Of a stretch of DNA of 24,771 nucleotides, positions 16,243 to 22,781 are shown one piece after another. Position 1 is the stretch's first letter. Each line of letters opens with the position of its first letter. Origin of the DNA: a virus. Both the position numbers and the translations under genes were made by a program. Under the pieces are notes generated by a model that had not been told where the DNA came from, did no database searches, and saw only the letters and a list, made by a program, of their open reading frames with translations. The DNA is taken from IMG/VR virus record IMGVR_UViG_3300031722_000161, positions 1 to 24,771 of that record. The stretch is one strand, 5' to 3'.

Positions 16243-16689
16243 TTAATTCGGGTCGCGGTACTCGACGCTGAAGCTGCCCAGCACCAGGCTGCCCCCGACA
16301 TCGATGTTTTCCAGGCGGTAGCTCACATCGCCTTCAGTCAGCGCACCGGTGCGCAGAGTTGGGGGCAGGCCCGCCAGCGCCGAGCGCACAGCCCGCTTGG
16401 CGGCGCGGTAGTCTCGGTGCGCGCCGAGCCGGGGCGCATCGCTGCGGTGGATGACGCCGACGGTGAAGGTAAAGACGCGCTTTTGCAGCTGCCCTGGCTG
16501 CTCTCGAAAGCTGTCGGTGGCATCCTCATAAAACACCACCCGTTCGCCGTCGGCCAGGTCAGATGCGCGCACCGGGTTATCGCGCACCAGCACGCCAGCC
16601 AGATCCGGCGCAGCACGCAGCGCGGCCACCACCGCTTCACCGATGGCAAAGGGTGCGCCTTGCGGCAGGATGTCGGGCGCGGCGCTCAT
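16243..16689 (-). CDS. Tail terminator-like protein (GpU position), 148 aa
   Basis: Starts MSAAPDILPQGAPFAIGEAV and overlaps the FII-like gene by 4 bases (ATGA). Pattern: an N-terminal helix, a strand set with ERVVFYEDATDSF, then FTFTVGVIHRSD, an Arg-rich helix (HRDYRAAKRAVRSALAGLPP), and closing strands ending SFSVEYRDPN. This alpha-beta-beta-alpha-beta layout and length match tail terminator proteins (lambda GpU family, about 130 aa), which cap the finished tail tube and join it to the head. Neighbours agree: FII-like connector upstream and tail tube downstream. The assignment is by fold pattern and synteny, not by a unique motif. Confidence 0.72.
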   Translation of the reverse strand: MSAAPDILPQGAPFAIGEAVVAALRAAPDLAGVLVRDNPVRASDLADGERVVFYEDATDSFREQPGQLQKRVFTFTVGVIHRSDAPRLGAHRDYRAAKRAVRSALAGLPPTLRTGALTEGDVSYRLENIDVGGSLVLGSFSVEYRDPN

Positions 16690-17015
16690 GCGCTTGCGCT
16701 GCCCAGCAGCACCTCTATTTCGAGGCCATCGTTCAGCCGGGCTGGCGCATCCAGCACCCGGTAAGCGGTCCCGGCTGGCGCGTCAGGGCTGGCCTGCTGG
16801 GCCAGCAGCTTGTCACCGGCCAGTACGTCCTGGCCAGCTGCAAAGTGGGCCACGCGCACCGCCGACATGGCGCGCCCGTCCAGCGCCTTTTCATCCACTG
16901 CGCCCGTCACCAGCATGATGGTGATATCGGCAGCACCAGGGCGGCGCCGGGTGTAGGGCGCGGCAAAGTCCGGGCCGAAGAACACGGCTGCCAGGTCGGC
17001 GTACAAGTCAAGCAT
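16686..17015 (-). CDS. Head-tail connector, lambda FII-like, 109 aa
   Basis: Begins MLDLYADLAAVFFGPDFAAP, with a short N-terminal helix and the FGPDFAAPYTRRRPG loop. Strands follow (TIMLVTGAV, SAVRVAHFAAGQDVLAGDKL, then GTAYRVLDAPARLNDG, and a C-terminal LEIEVLLGS). Lambda FII is 117 aa and has the same place right after the major capsid gene. FII-type proteins sit at the portal end of the head and let the preassembled tail attach. It is 5 bases after the capsid stop and shares 4 bases with the next gene. Confidence 0.78.
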   Translation of the reverse strand: MLDLYADLAAVFFGPDFAAPYTRRRPGAADITIMLVTGAVDEKALDGRAMSAVRVAHFAAGQDVLAGDKLLAQQASPDAPAGTAYRVLDAPARLNDGLEIEVLLGSASA

Positions 17016-17020
17016 GGCGG

Positions 17021-18040
17021 TTACAGCACCTTGGCGCGGAACGTGGCATTGATGCGATACGGCACCAGCAGCGGCGCCGACTGCATGAGCAGGAAACGAG
17101 CAGATGGGTCGTCTTCAAGCCAGCTCTTGGCGAAGTAAGGCACAGAGGTCAGGCTGTCGTGGTCCAGGATGGCGCCGTAGTGGCGAACACCTTCGACCAT
17201 ATCGCCAGCAGCGCCAATCACCGTTCCAGCTGGCAAGAATGGGGTTTCTTCGCTGGTTTCTGGGTCCACATACCAGCCGCTGTAGGTGTAGATGGCGAAC
17301 TGGTCCACCATGCCCTGGAACACCATGCCTTCTTTTTGATGCGCGTCCTGCGTCATCGTCGAGTTGCCCCGGTAGCGATCCAGGCGGCTCTTGACTTCAG
17401 CGTGCTTGCGGAAGACCTTCCAGGTATCAATGTCCATCGTCACATCGGTCAGGGCCACACCGGTGCTTTTAACCATCGTGTCCGACCAGTCCTGCAGGTC
17501 GTCCAGCGGATTGATGCCAGTGTCGCTCCACAGGCTGCCAGCAGGCTTGGTGACGGTGTGCTCAGCCTTGCGGCCAAAATCGACCTCCACCGCTGGGTAA
17601 TCCGGGCTGGACACGACAACCTTACCATCCATCATGGCCTTGACAGCCATCCATTCACTGCGGCGCTCCAGCATTTCGATCTGGTCCTGCAGATCAGATA
17701 CCAGCAGCATTTGCATGCGCTCGGCCATGCTGTACTGGCCACCACCGATGGTTTCACCCATTGCACGCTTCAAAGCCCGATTTGGCGAAAAGATGCGCTT
17801 GTCCTTGACATAAGCGGGCTTGAAGGTGGAGGTCTGGAAACCGTGGCTCTTGACCACCTTACCCGCCACCAGCGGCGAAACGAACGGCGCCATCCGGCGG
17901 GTTTTGTTTTCGATGTCAAAGTGAATTTGCTCGACCTCGCTCTGCGCAGTGCTTGTGAAATAGCGGGCAGCAAAACCAGCTGCTGGCAACTTCAAGCTGC
18001 GCACAATTTCGACCAAAACGTCAGTGCTGAAAATATCCAT
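17021..18040 (-). CDS. Major capsid protein, lambda GpE family
   Basis: The protein is 339 aa (lambda E: 341). It assembles the icosahedral head shell. Features of the family are visible: N-terminal DIFSTDVLVEIVRSLKLP, then VEQIHFDIENKTRRMAPFVS, a P-domain/E-loop region (FKPAYVKDKRIFSPNRALKR), the spine-helix stretch (LLVSDLQDQIEMLERRSEWM), DTWKVFRKHAEVKSRLDRY, and a C-terminal half with FAIYTYSGWYVDPETSEETP and SWLEDDPSARFLLMQSAPLL. RBS GGGAGGTG stands 8 bases before the ATG and overlaps the decoration gene stop, which fits very high expression. Confidence 0.96.
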   Translation of the reverse strand: MDIFSTDVLVEIVRSLKLPAAGFAARYFTSTAQSEVEQIHFDIENKTRRMAPFVSPLVAGKVVKSHGFQTSTFKPAYVKDKRIFSPNRALKRAMGETIGGGQYSMAERMQMLLVSDLQDQIEMLERRSEWMAVKAMMDGKVVVSSPDYPAVEVDFGRKAEHTVTKPAGSLWSDTGINPLDDLQDWSDTMVKSTGVALTDVTMDIDTWKVFRKHAEVKSRLDRYRGNSTMTQDAHQKEGMVFQGMVDQFAIYTYSGWYVDPETSEETPFLPAGTVIGAAGDMVEGVRHYGAILDHDSLTSVPYFAKSWLEDDPSARFLLMQSAPLLVPYRINATFRAKVL

Positions 18041-18043
18041 GAT

Positions 18044-18421
18044 TTATGCACCTCCCAGTGCGGTGATGAGGTAAATGGCCATTGCCTTGAGGCCAGCAGC
18101 AACGCTGGCACGGGTGTGGCCTGCGCCGTAAATCACGGAATCAGCCACAAAGTCGCCCCGGGTGTAAGTGATCGTTGCCTTGTCGCCATCGGTTGCATCG
18201 GTGTCGTCCACCAGGATGGAATAGGGCACTTCCGAACCATCGGTAGCGGCTGCGAGTGACAGAACCGACTTTCCGCTCGCAGTGATTTTGCCCAGCAGCG
18301 CACCGCGCTTGAGGTTTTGGCCAGCCAGCAAAATGGCAGGTTCACTGAGCAGCAGCTCGGGGTTAACCACCAGCTCATCTGGGCTGTAGCTGTCGATTTT
18401 AAAAAGTGCAGTGGCTGACAT
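18044..18421 (-). CDS. Head decoration protein, lambda GpD family
   Basis: The protein is 125 aa (lambda D: 110). It trimerises on the expanded capsid at the local threefold axes and stabilises it against DNA pressure. Visible: a flexible N-terminal arm (DSYSPDELVVNPELLLSEPA), then the conserved beta-barrel part ILLAGQNLKRGALLGKI, VPYSILVDDTDATDGDKA, TITYTRGDFVADSVIYGAG and a C-terminal helix (VAAGLKAMAIYLITALGG). SD AAAGGAG is ideal, 7 bases before the ATG. It lies between protease/scaffold and capsid exactly as in lambda. Confidence 0.93.
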   Translation of the reverse strand: MSATALFKIDSYSPDELVVNPELLLSEPAILLAGQNLKRGALLGKITASGKSVLSLAAATDGSEVPYSILVDDTDATDGDKATITYTRGDFVADSVIYGAGHTRASVAAGLKAMAIYLITALGGA

Positions 18422-18423
18422 TC

Positions 18424-18801
18424 TTAGGCTCCTTTGATGCCGTTAAACAGGGCCAGCGCACTCTCTGCCACCGAGCGGGCAGTTGGCTTTTCAGGTGTAT
18501 CAACCGGGGCAGCAGCATGCTTAGCGGCTGGCGGCGCGTCGGCAAAGTGCGCGGCGGCGGCGCCGTTCATGCGCACGCGCTCAGCAGCCAGGACGGCTAC
18601 GGCGGCTTCGGCGCCGGTGGTCTTGCCGTCGGTTGCCAGCTGCTCAATCAGGGCTTCATGCCCGGACAGCGACTGGCCGCGCACGTCGGCAATGCGCTGG
18701 CGTTCAGCAGCAGCACCGGCGGCCTGGGCACTGGCAGAAAATTCGGTTTTGAGTTGAGCAAACAGCGCGGGGTGCTGCTGCTCCAGGGTGGCACGGTCCA
18801 T
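18424..18801 (-). CDS. Nested in-frame scaffold protein (lambda Nu3-like), 125 aa
   Basis: An internal ATG at codon 314 of the protease gene is preceded by AAAGG about 8 bases upstream and would give MDRATLEQQHPALFAQLKTE onward to the shared stop. Helical, Ala/Glu/Gln-rich sequence (AAGAAAERQRIADVRGQSLS) ending in a basic/hydrophobic helix (ARSVAESALALFNGIKGA) is typical of scaffold C-termini that bind the capsid protein. In lambda, Nu3 is made in this way from gene C. Use of the internal start here is inferred from the RBS and the domain boundary. Confidence 0.7.
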   Translation of the reverse strand: MDRATLEQQHPALFAQLKTEFSASAQAAGAAAERQRIADVRGQSLSGHEALIEQLATDGKTTGAEAAVAVLAAERVRMNGAAAAHFADAPPAAKHAAAPVDTPEKPTARSVAESALALFNGIKGA

Positions 18802-19740
18802 AGCGGAGCCTTTCGGTGGTTCAGGGTTGAAATTGGAGTTGGCCGGCGCGATGGCAGGCTTTGGTGGTAGGCCGCCCAGCGCAAAAACGGCTTTGCGGCG
18901 CGTAGTGAACTTGTCGGGATTGGTAGCCAGTTGCTCCACCATCGAGTCCACAGTGGAATAACCGTCCACCAGGCCACGATCAATGGCCTGCTGGCCAATG
19001 AACACACGGCCGTCAGCCATTTGCGCGAGCACGTCGCCGGTGCTGGCGCCGCGATTGGCAGCGACGGCATCGACAAACACGCTGTAGAGGTGATCGACCT
19101 GGCCTTGCATATAGGCCTTACCCTCTTCAGACAGCGGGCCGGTGGCGCTGGCAATGCGCTTGTATTTCCCGGCGGTGATTTCGGTGGTGGTGCCCTTGGC
19201 CTGCGGGTCGTAGTTGTGGTTGGCTACCACGCCAATGCTGCCGACCTGCACTGTCGGGCCGCTGATGTACACGGCATTGGCCGCGCTGCCCACCCAATAT
19301 GCGGCGCTGGCCAGTGTGGCCTCGCTCACGGTCACGATGGGCTTGATGGCAGCCAGTTCGCGCACCGTGGCACCCAGCTCAGGCGTGCCGAACACGGAGC
19401 CGCCGGGCGAGTCAATCGCCAGCACCATCGCTTTGATGCGCGGGTCGGCAATGGCACTTTCGATCTGCATCCCGGCCATCTGGGTAGAGATTCCGCCGCT
19501 GATGCGGCTGAACATATTTGCCTTCGGCGCCATCACGCCGTCCAGCGTCAGCACGGCCACGCCGCCCTGACGGATCTGGTAATCCTGCTGCTCGCTGGCC
19601 AGCGGGCGACCCAGGCGGGCCTCGATGGCGTCGATGTCGATCTTGTCGCCGCGCAGGTGCGAGGCATAGATGGCCTGGATTTCGAGCAGCTGCTCGGGCA
19701 GGATGGCCCACGCCGAGGTTAGGAGGTCGAGGAGCTTCAT
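18424..19740 (-). CDS. Prohead protease, S49/SppA-like, with C-terminal scaffold region (lambda GpC-like)
   Basis: The protein is 438 aa (lambda C: 439). The chosen ATG follows the upstream stop by one base; the longer frame from 19794 would only add residues inside the upstream gene. The S49 core is at 55-260: VAVLTLDGVM, MVLAIDSPGGSVFGTPEL with the oxyanion loop, the presumed nucleophile Ser145 in TLASAAYWVGSAAN, and the presumed general base Lys194 in GKYKR. Residues about 290-313 form a Pro-rich linker, and the rest is a helical, Ala/Glu-rich scaffold. It cleaves scaffold and itself during head maturation. Stop is 2 bases before the decoration gene start. Confidence 0.92.
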   Translation of the reverse strand: MKLLDLLTSAWAILPEQLLEIQAIYASHLRGDKIDIDAIEARLGRPLASEQQDYQIRQGGVAVLTLDGVMAPKANMFSRISGGISTQMAGMQIESAIADPRIKAMVLAIDSPGGSVFGTPELGATVRELAAIKPIVTVSEATLASAAYWVGSAANAVYISGPTVQVGSIGVVANHNYDPQAKGTTTEITAGKYKRIASATGPLSEEGKAYMQGQVDHLYSVFVDAVAANRGASTGDVLAQMADGRVFIGQQAIDRGLVDGYSTVDSMVEQLATNPDKFTTRRKAVFALGGLPPKPAIAPANSNFNPEPPKGSAMDRATLEQQHPALFAQLKTEFSASAQAAGAAAERQRIADVRGQSLSGHEALIEQLATDGKTTGAEAAVAVLAAERVRMNGAAAAHFADAPPAAKHAAAPVDTPEKPTARSVAESALALFNGIKGA

Positions 19741-19741
19741 T

Positions 19742-20023
19742 TCAGTGCGCCAGCTTGAGAAAAATGGTGAAAGTTGCGCTCCCGATGACGGCAACGACAG
19801 CCCAGATGCCCACGCCGCGATTGATGAGGCGATCTACCTTCTTGTCCGACTCAAGCTGGGCTCTTGCAAGTGTCTCCAGACCTTTTTCAGCAACCTCAAG
19901 GCGGTGATTTTGGTTGGATTGCCGTTCTTCAAACAGTACCAGTCGGCTCACAGCCTCTGCGAGCTGGTCAAGCTTTCGCTCAAGCCGGGAAAGCTGGGAG
20001 GGGGACTGCAAATCTTCGTTCAT
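19742..20023 (-). CDS. Small coiled-coil protein with C-terminal membrane anchor, 93 aa
   Basis: Overlaps the portal gene by 4 bases and ends one base before the protease start. Residues 10-66 form a charged amphipathic coiled coil (LSRLERKLDQLAEAVSRLVL, then VAEKGLETLARAQ), and 69-90 form one membrane segment (VGIWAVVAVIGSATFTIFL), ending KLAH. The layout recalls XhlA-like or other phage lysis accessory proteins, or a small membrane tether. Such a gene is not part of the lambda head cluster. Function unknown. Confidence 0.82.
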   Translation of the reverse strand: MNEDLQSPSQLSRLERKLDQLAEAVSRLVLFEERQSNQNHRLEVAEKGLETLARAQLESDKKVDRLINRGVGIWAVVAVIGSATFTIFLKLAH

Positions 20024-21621
20024 GGTGCTGGTGTTTCATTCGAGGGTTGTGGGGCAGCAGCGCCCGCCTTGGGCACCGGCAGCAGATCAGCATCGCGCAG
20101 CTTGTCCTGCTCGGCTTTTTTGGCGTCAAACGTCTGGTTGAAATCGCTGCCGAACAGCTCAAACTCAGCACGCTCACGGGTCATCAGGCGGGCATCGATG
20201 GCGGCGGTGTAGGCGGCCACTTCGTCCTTGGGGTTGATGGAGCCCATGCTGTCGCCATGCCACTGCGCACGGGTGTAGGCCCAGCGCATCAGCGGATCAG
20301 CAAAGAAGCCGGGCGCACTGACACGGCCGCTGGCAACAGCTTCGGCCAGCCACGTTTCATAAATCGGCTGACAAAAGCTGTTGGCCAGCCAGGCGCGCAC
20401 GCCACGGAAATAGATCCAGGCATCGAGCAGCGCGGCCTTGCTGGCGCTGTAGCTGCTGTTGAACTGTTTCATCAGCAGCTCGTGCGGAATGCTCAAGGCC
20501 ATACCGACCTGGCGCAGCATGGCGATGGTGAACGGGTCAAAGTTGACATTGGGCCGGGATGGGTCGGCAAACGTGGCCTTCTCGCCCTTGGCTAAGCCGA
20601 CGACAGCACCCTGGCCGAGCTGAATATCGTCGCCCGCCGTGTCGGCACCCTCGGAGCCGGAAAAAACCGGTGCAGCATTGCCATCCGGCGACTCAATGAA
20701 CACGGTGAAATAGGCGCTGATGACGGCGGCTGCAATCTCGGCTTCGGTGTAGCGGGCCAGCTGCTTGATGATGCCGACGATGGGCGCCAGGTAAGGTACA
20801 CCGCGCGGCATGCCAGGGCGCAGCTTGCGGAAGTGGTGCAACACACGGCGGCGCCCGCTGGGGCCGATGGCCTGAATCCACTCGCCCTTGTACAGACTTT
20901 CATTGCCCGAGAAAATAGCTGCGCCGGGGTGCTGGTCGTAGATGTAGTAGGCCAGTGCCGCGCCGTTCACATCCATTTGCACACCACCGGCCACGGTGGC
21001 TGTGTCCATCGCGCCGAGCGGGTTGCCCACACGGTCGGCTTCGATCACCTGAATGCGCAGGCGGTAAGGATTGGTGCGTGTCGGCTGGGCATCGGGCAAG
21101 ACGGTTGCACAGTCGCCGCTTTCAAGCGTAGCGCGCAGCACCAGCGCCTGCAGCTCGTAAAAACTCTGGGCGTTACAGATGTCGCATTCAACACCTTCGG
21201 TAAACAGCGCGAACTCAGCTTGCGTTTTCCGCTTCCAGACTTCGAGTTGCTCGACCGCCCAACCGAGAATGTCGCGGTTTGGCTGGGCGCTGAGCGCCAG
21301 ACCAGTGCCAACTACGCGATCCACGTTGGTGTTGATGGCACCCACGGCAATCGGGCTGGTGCGCGCCAATTCGCGGGACTGGCCACGCTGAGTTGGCAAC
21401 TGCCGCAACGTGTCGGCGCGGGCGTCCCGCGCACGGGGGCTCCAGCCACGGGTGCCCAGATTTCTGCCCTGGCCGCTGGCGGGGCCGTCATGTGCAGAGG
21501 CTTGCAGGCCGTTGGCGCCGTCAAAGCCCATCAGCACCTGGGCCTGCAGGCGGGTCTTGGCGCGGTCAAGCGCCCATGCTGGCGCCACCGCAGTCAGAAC
21601 GCGGTCAAACAGGTTTGGCAT
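20020..21621 (-). CDS. Portal protein, lambda GpB family
   Basis: The protein is 533 aa (lambda B: 533), forming the dodecameric ring at the packaging vertex. It shows the family signature RELARTSPIAVGAINTNVDR followed by VVGTGLALSAQP (about 83-114). Next come YRLRIQVIEADRVGNP, GVQMDVNGAALAYYIYDQHP, VLHHFRKLRPGMPRGVPYLA, and a late helical crown region (ALSIPHELLMKQFNSSYSAS, then KAALLDAWIYFRGVRAWL). The C-terminal tail is Pro/Ala-rich. SD is poor; it lies 3 bases after the GpW-like gene, so coupling is likely. Confidence 0.95.
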   Translation of the reverse strand: MPNLFDRVLTAVAPAWALDRAKTRLQAQVLMGFDGANGLQASAHDGPASGQGRNLGTRGWSPRARDARADTLRQLPTQRGQSRELARTSPIAVGAINTNVDRVVGTGLALSAQPNRDILGWAVEQLEVWKRKTQAEFALFTEGVECDICNAQSFYELQALVLRATLESGDCATVLPDAQPTRTNPYRLRIQVIEADRVGNPLGAMDTATVAGGVQMDVNGAALAYYIYDQHPGAAIFSGNESLYKGEWIQAIGPSGRRRVLHHFRKLRPGMPRGVPYLAPIVGIIKQLARYTEAEIAAAVISAYFTVFIESPDGNAAPVFSGSEGADTAGDDIQLGQGAVVGLAKGEKATFADPSRPNVNFDPFTIAMLRQVGMALSIPHELLMKQFNSSYSASKAALLDAWIYFRGVRAWLANSFCQPIYETWLAEAVASGRVSAPGFFADPLMRWAYTRAQWHGDSMGSINPKDEVAAYTAAIDARLMTRERAEFELFGSDFNQTFDAKKAEQDKLRDADLLPVPKAGAAAPQPSNETPAP

Positions 21622-21624
21622 GGG

Positions 21625-21852
21625 TTACAAGGCTCGGATGTAGCGCACACGGCGCACGCCGCTGGCTGTGTTTTGCAGGCGGTCAATCTTTTCCGTGAGC
21701 GTCACTATTTCAGCGCGCACTTCAGCCAAGTCAGCACGACGGTTTTTACGGGCGCTGGAACTGTGCCCGGCAGAGTATTCCTGCGACTCCAGAATCTTGG
21801 CCTCCGCTACAAGATAGGAAGCACGGCGCGCCTTGAGTTCTTCAAGCGTCAT
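21625..21852 (-). CDS. GpW-like head-tail joining protein, 75 aa
   Basis: Short, highly charged, mainly helical protein: MTLEELKARRASYLVAEAKI, then SARKNRRADLAEVRAEIVTL, ending RRVRYIRAL. Size (lambda W: 68 aa), the place directly before the portal gene and the helix-strand-helix pattern with the 'SxxRxxxRADLxEVR' stretch fit the GpW/DUF6148-type joining proteins that plug the portal after packaging. The start overlaps the preceding stop (ATGA). Confidence 0.78.
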   Translation of the reverse strand: MTLEELKARRASYLVAEAKILESQEYSAGHSSSARKNRRADLAEVRAEIVTLTEKIDRLQNTASGVRRVRYIRAL

Positions 21853-22550
21853 ACGCCACCCTTTTGCATGATTTTTTCAATCGCCGTCGAGAACTCTTCA
21901 GCGAAGTATTTCTGGGCGGTCTTTTCAACCACGCCTGTGAAATTCAGGCGCGGACGGTATTTCGGCTGAGTCATTGTGAAAATAAACAGCGGCGTGATCG
22001 TGCGGCCTGCGCCCTTTCCGCTGCGCATCCAAATGCCGCGTGTCTTTTTCCGCCCCACTTCACCGGCGAACATGCCGCCGCCCTTGAAATTCTGGGTTTT
22101 TAGTTGGTTGAGGATGCTGCGCACCCGTGGGCCGGGCACGTTGCCGAATGCGTCGAGAGCCATTTCGCGGGACGGAACCACACGTTCACCGCTGCGCAGG
22201 ATGCCCATGTAGCGCAGGGCTTTTTCAAGCCCTTTTTCGCGCCGGGCGCCGCCCTCGACTTCCGGCTGCAGAAAGTTCTCGGGCACCACGCCAGAGCCCG
22301 CCGTGTTCTTCACCATCACGCGGGCCGACAGCGTGCCTGTCGTTGAGGGCTGCACAAACAGGCTGTTCAGCGTGTAGGGCGTGGGCCGGTCAAAGACGCG
22401 GCGCATTTCAGCGGGTAAATCGTCTTTGGCGGCGCGCTGGGCGGTTTTTGTCAGCGCGGTGCTGGCGGCATAGGGCATCACACGCGTAGGAATCCCCTGC
22501 ACTTCGCTGATCATCTGGGCGATGGAGCCGGTGGCGGTGATGTTGAGCAT
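21849..22550 (-). CDS. Minor tail / tail-completion protein, GpZ-like, 233 aa
   Basis: Begins MLNITATGSIAQMISEVQGI; family-type features are an N-terminal helix leading to YAASTALTKTAQRAAKDDLP and RRVFDRPTPYTLNSLFVQPS, then a basic loop-rich centre (KKTRGIWMRSGKGAGRTITP), LFIFTMTQPKYRPRLNF and a C-terminal amphipathic helix (FAEEFSTAIEKIMQK). These match minor tail protein Z-like / tail-completion proteins, which join or activate the tail end. No SD precedes the first ATG, and a start at residue 13 is possible. It is the first gene after the divergent control region and terminator, and is upstream of W rather than after FII as in lambda. Confidence 0.78.
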   Translation of the reverse strand: MLNITATGSIAQMISEVQGIPTRVMPYAASTALTKTAQRAAKDDLPAEMRRVFDRPTPYTLNSLFVQPSTTGTLSARVMVKNTAGSGVVPENFLQPEVEGGARREKGLEKALRYMGILRSGERVVPSREMALDAFGNVPGPRVRSILNQLKTQNFKGGGMFAGEVGRKKTRGIWMRSGKGAGRTITPLFIFTMTQPKYRPRLNFTGVVEKTAQKYFAEEFSTAIEKIMQKGGV

Positions 22551-22576
22551 GGTTCAGGGATATTTTCGGTAGAAAT

Positions 22577-22619
22577 AAAAAAACCCCGGCCACTGGTTGA
22601 ACAGTGAACGGGGCTTTTT
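22577..22619. terminator. Bidirectional intrinsic terminator in the leader of the head operon
   Basis: CCCCG (22584-22588) pairs with CGGGG (22609-22613), and CACTG (22591-22595) pairs with CAGTG (22602-22606) around the loop GTTGAA, with a 2x2 internal loop. Seven A's lie left and five T's right, so it works on both strands and best on the minus strand. It stands 27 bases before the GpZ-like start, downstream of the minus-strand promoter at 22714-22743, so transcripts must read through it to express the head genes. Confidence 0.9.
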
Positions 22620-22637
22620 GAGGCCAGAAAAGGCTTG

Positions 22638-22673
22638 TTTTTCGGGTTTTTGGTGCTTTTTTAAGGGTTTTTT
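22638..22673. other. Four phased T-tracts, likely curved DNA
   Basis: Runs of 5-6 T's occupy 22638-22642, 22647-22651, 22657-22662 and 22668-22673. Their centres are about 9, 10.5 and 11 bases apart, close to one helical turn. Such phasing is known to give intrinsic bending. In the minus-strand transcript the same tracts are an A-rich, probably unstructured leader. Confidence 0.7.
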
Positions 22674-22702
22674 CAGGTAAGCGTAGTTGGGGGACTTACC
22701 TG
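22674..22702. repeat. Inverted repeat / leader hairpin
   Basis: CAGGTAAG (22674-22681) and CTTACCTG (22695-22702) are perfect 8-bp arms with a 13-base loop. The right arm begins about 12 bases downstream of the minus-strand -10 box, so the hairpin would be at the very 5' end of the transcript. No U-tract follows on the minus strand (A's follow), so it is not a terminator there. Possible roles are an antitermination or RNA-stability element or an operator. Confidence 0.75.
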
Positions 22703-22713
22703 TATTGGTGCCA

Positions 22714-22743
22714 AATATAGGGCAAAGTGTCAGGTGTTGTCAC
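22714..22743 (-). promoter_or_regulatory. Sigma70-like promoter for the head operon
   Basis: On the minus strand GTGACA (22738-22743, 5 of 6 to TTGACA) and TATATT (22714-22719, 5 of 6 to TATAAT) are 18 bases apart. Predicted start is near 22707, giving a leader of about 157 bases before the GpZ-like ATG, which contains the hairpin, the A-tracts and the terminator. Confidence 0.65.
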
Positions 22744-22745
22744 GA

Positions 22746-22779
22746 CCTATTTTGTCAGGTCTAGACCTGACAAAATAGG
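22746..22779. promoter_or_regulatory. Perfect 34-bp palindrome between divergent promoters
   Basis: The left arm CCTATTTTGTCAGGTCT is followed directly by its exact reverse complement, with no spacer. Symmetry resumes after 3 bases on each side with TGTCA (22738-22742) and TGACA (22783-22787), which overlap the two -35 boxes, so about 50 bp are symmetric overall. Best explained as a binding site for a dimeric or tetrameric regulator that controls both promoters. Confidence 0.9.
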
Positions 22780-22781
22780 AC

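Noticed and set aside
15610-16764. 384-codon plus-strand open frame
   Set aside because: Runs antisense to the tail tube and tail terminator genes and through a terminator hairpin; the high GC of the region explains the lack of stops.
20833-21969. 378-codon plus-strand open frame
   Set aside because: Crosses three well-supported minus-strand genes (portal, GpW-like, GpZ-like) and lacks domain features.
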